A stretch of 6,283 nt of DNA from Akkermansia sp. (GTDB lineage: Bacteria; Verrucomicrobiota; Verrucomicrobiia; Verrucomicrobiales; Akkermansiaceae), in contig JAGBZE010000076.1 in NCBI GenBank assembly GCA_017628435.1, positions 1 to 6,283 on the forward strand, written 5' to 3'. Every line of letters begins with the position of its first letter. Within the stretch, counting starts at the first letter, position 1. Below, piece after piece: positions 4,760-6,283 of this stretch. The position numbers and the translations under genes are program-made. The notes below the pieces were generated by a model. The model worked only from the letters and a program-made list of their open reading frames with translations, was not told the origin of the DNA and did not search any database.

Positions 4760-6119
4760 GAATTATAAGGATAGTATTCCGGATTGGTTGCCGCCTGCGC
4801 TGGTGAAGGACTGGCGGCAGATGTTGCGCACCCCGCTTTTCATGCTGGGCCTGCTGGCGCTGGGGTTGCTGAGTTTCGGCTTCCTGCTGCTGCCGGAGGG
4901 CGAGGTGTTGGATAAGGGGAACTATATGGCCTTTGTGATGATGGGGACTGTGGTGCTCTGTGGTCTGGTGCCGGCCCGCGTGAGCCAGACGGTGGAGGGC
5001 GAGACGAAGAACCCCGGTACCAACTTCATCCGCCTGACGCCGCTGAGTTCGTGGCAGGTGGTGTGGGGTACCTGGCTTTCGGGGGCGGTGCAGGTGGTGA
5101 TGCTGGCCTTGCTGGCGCTGCCGCTGGTGGCAATGCGTATGGGAAATGCCCCGGCGGGCCAGGAAGGGCTGCACCTGGCAGCGCACTTGCTGCTGATTCT
5201 GCTGCTGATGCTGCAGGGGTGGACGATGGTGGCGCTGGCGCAGGCCAGCTCGGCGCTGCCCATGGTGTTGCGTTTGTTTGTGTTCGTGTCGCTGCTGGGC
5301 AGTATCTGCGGTATGGATTGCGAGATGGTGGGGGTGTTGCTGCGTGAACAGGTGAGTCAGTTTGCCGGCATGTACCTGCTTTCGGTGGCCGCGCTCGGGG
5401 TGATGCTGCTCACTCTGCTGGCCGAGGCCAGGCGGCAGTATGCCCACCCGGCAGAGGATTGTGTGACGGCGGTGCGCTGGTTCAGTATGCTGGCGGTGGT
5501 GCTGTATGGTGCAGCTCTGCTGCTGAATCTGCTCGGCCTCCTGGGGGATTGCTCCTGGGGCTGCTATGGCTGGGCTGTGTGGTTTGTGCTGGGTATGGCG
5601 GTGTGGGAGGTGCTGCACCCCGTGATTGGCAGCCACCGCGGGCTGCTGATTTCCGGTAAATCCGGTATGTGGGGCGGTGTGGTCTGGTTCTCTGTGGCGG
5701 TGGGTGTGTGCATGCTGGCCGGGCTGCCGTTGCTGTGGACAGACTATCAGGAGTGGCAGACACTGGCCTATATTTCCAAGCCGCTGCCTCCCGTGTATGA
5801 TTTGCTGACGGTGTATGCCTATGCCTGGCTTACTCTGCTGGTGGGTGTGCTGGCGGCGCTGCTGCTGAGCCAGATTTTCCGCCGGCACAGTGCGGGTGTC
5901 TTTGCCGCGGTGCTGATGCTGGGAGTGGTGGTGCAGGGCCTGGATAGCATGGTGGCCGGGCTGCTGCCGGTGCCGTCCTGGGAGCTGCTCGCGATGATGG
6001 CGCATCTCCATATGTGCGATGCAGACCGCATCGAACTGGTGCAGGCCTGTTCTGTGGTGCAGGTGGTCTGGCTGGTGCTGCTGCTGGCTATTTTCCGCTC
6101 GCTTACCTGGCGTAAATGA
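4752..6119 (+). CDS. Polytopic membrane protein, probable ABC-2-type permease partner
   Basis: This 455-residue, highly hydrophobic protein probably forms the membrane part of the exporter powered by the upstream ATPase. About 12 hydrophobic segments can be seen, near residues 28-48, 58-76, 107-128, 141-166, 171-189, 203-223, 242-263, 270-290, 309-328, 350-373, 383-404 and 434-450. The exact count needs a predictor. There is no cleavable signal peptide; a charged N-terminus of about 27 residues precedes the first segment. Between the second and third segments lies RVSQTVEGETKNPGTNF followed by LTPLSSWQVVWG. This resembles the cytoplasmic loop of ABC-2 permeases (E...GT..ll.ltPls). The ATG overlaps the end of the ATPase gene by 8 bp. 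Twelve segments exceed the usual six, so it may be a fused double-domain permease or act as a monomer. The permease call relies on hydrophobicity, that loop and the gene pair. Confidence 0.8.
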   Translation: MNKNYKDSIPDWLPPALVKDWRQMLRTPLFMLGLLALGLLSFGFLLLPEGEVLDKGNYMAFVMMGTVVLCGLVPARVSQTVEGETKNPGTNFIRLTPLSSWQVVWGTWLSGAVQVVMLALLALPLVAMRMGNAPAGQEGLHLAAHLLLILLLMLQGWTMVALAQASSALPMVLRLFVFVSLLGSICGMDCEMVGVLLREQVSQFAGMYLLSVAALGVMLLTLLAEARRQYAHPAEDCVTAVRWFSMLAVVLYGAALLLNLLGLLGDCSWGCYGWAVWFVLGMAVWEVLHPVIGSHRGLLISGKSGMWGGVVWFSVAVGVCMLAGLPLLWTDYQEWQTLAYISKPLPPVYDLLTVYAYAWLTLLVGVLAALLLSQIFRRHSAGVFAAVLMLGVVVQGLDSMVAGLLPVPSWELLAMMAHLHMCDADRIELVQACSVVQVVWLVLLLAIFRSLTWRK

Positions 6120-6124
6120 CTGCT

Positions 6125-6170
6125 TCGGCCTGCGGGGTGGGGGCACCATTCCGCAGGGTGAGGAGGCCGA
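6125..6170 (+). other. Compound stem-loop just after the permease gene
   Basis: TCGGCCT (6125-6131) pairs with AGGCCGA (6164-6170). Inside it GCGG (6132-6135) pairs with CCGC (6151-6154), and GGTG (6136-6139) with CACC (6144-6147), leaving a 9-nt bulge at 6155-6163. There is no T-run, so this is not a terminator by itself. It may stabilise the 3' end of the operon transcript. The fold is by eye and modest in support. Confidence 0.4.
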
Positions 6171-6208
6171 TTCCCGGTGCTGAATGCTGCCGGATCTGCC
6201 CGAACGGA

Positions 6209-6240
6209 GGCCGTTTGCTGACCCGCAAACGGCCCCTTTT
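6209..6240 (+). terminator. Rho-independent terminator of the transporter operon
   Basis: GGCCGTTTGC (6209-6218) pairs perfectly with GCAAACGGCC (6225-6234) over a 6-nt loop, followed by CCTTTT. It sits 90 bases after the permease stop codon and would end transcription of the two-gene operon. The T-run is short, but the 10-bp stem is strong. Confidence 0.85.
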
Positions 6241-6283
6241 CTGTCTCCTGCGGGGGTGGAGATGCGGAAATTTCTCTGTCATG

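Noticed and set aside
4428..6149. 573-residue open frame on the minus strand, very rich in Gln, His and Pro
   Set aside because: The composition is what the complement of Leu/Val/Ala/Trp-rich membrane codons gives. The plus strand carries the real ATPase and permease genes with clear motifs.
6262..6283. Possible start of another plus-strand gene at the right edge
   Set aside because: Only seven codons are visible. A G-rich stretch lies in front, but nothing else supports a gene.

Overview
The left half of the window carries most of a type II CRISPR effector gene, cas9, on the minus strand. It starts at 2979 and is still open at base 1, so 993 N-terminal residues are visible and the C-terminal end lies outside the window. 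The split RuvC nuclease, arginine-rich bridge helix, HNH domain and the start of the C-terminal PAM-reading region are all recognisable. The compact recognition lobe points to subtype II-C. No CRISPR array, cas1 or cas2 is visible; if they are adjacent, they lie beyond the left edge, downstream of cas9.

Upstream of cas9, a good promoter (TTGACT / 16 bp / TAGAAT) fires leftward into the gene. A second, divergent promoter (TTGTTT / 17 bp / TATATT) fires rightward into a short RNA of about 108 nt that ends in a strong intrinsic terminator at 3239-3270. Its position, size, internal hairpin and terminator fit a tracrRNA. Cas9 and its guide-processing RNA would then be made from back-to-back promoters.

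From about 3271 to 3811 there is no convincing gene, but the stretch is dense in small repeats. In order it holds a 12-bp direct repeat running into an 11-bp perfect inverted repeat, three 21-bp near-identical boxes at an exact 33-bp period, a 20-bp alternating purine-pyrimidine run, and five consecutive hairpins. The hairpin stems differ but always pair, and the linker between them is constant. Four TCGTA heptads follow. This looks like a mobile or repeat-built intergenic region, or a long structured leader to the next operon.

The right half is a two-gene operon on the plus strand: an ABC transporter ATPase (3812-4759), overlapped by 8 bp by a 455-residue polytopic membrane protein (4752-6119). 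Together they probably form an ABC-2-type exporter of unknown substrate. A perfect 10-bp stem with a T-run at 6209-6240 ends the operon.

GC-rich coding sequence, a II-C-like Cas9 of this kind and short intergenic repeats suggest a host-associated bacterium, perhaps Verrucomicrobiota (Akkermansia-like). That assignment is inference from general resemblance only.
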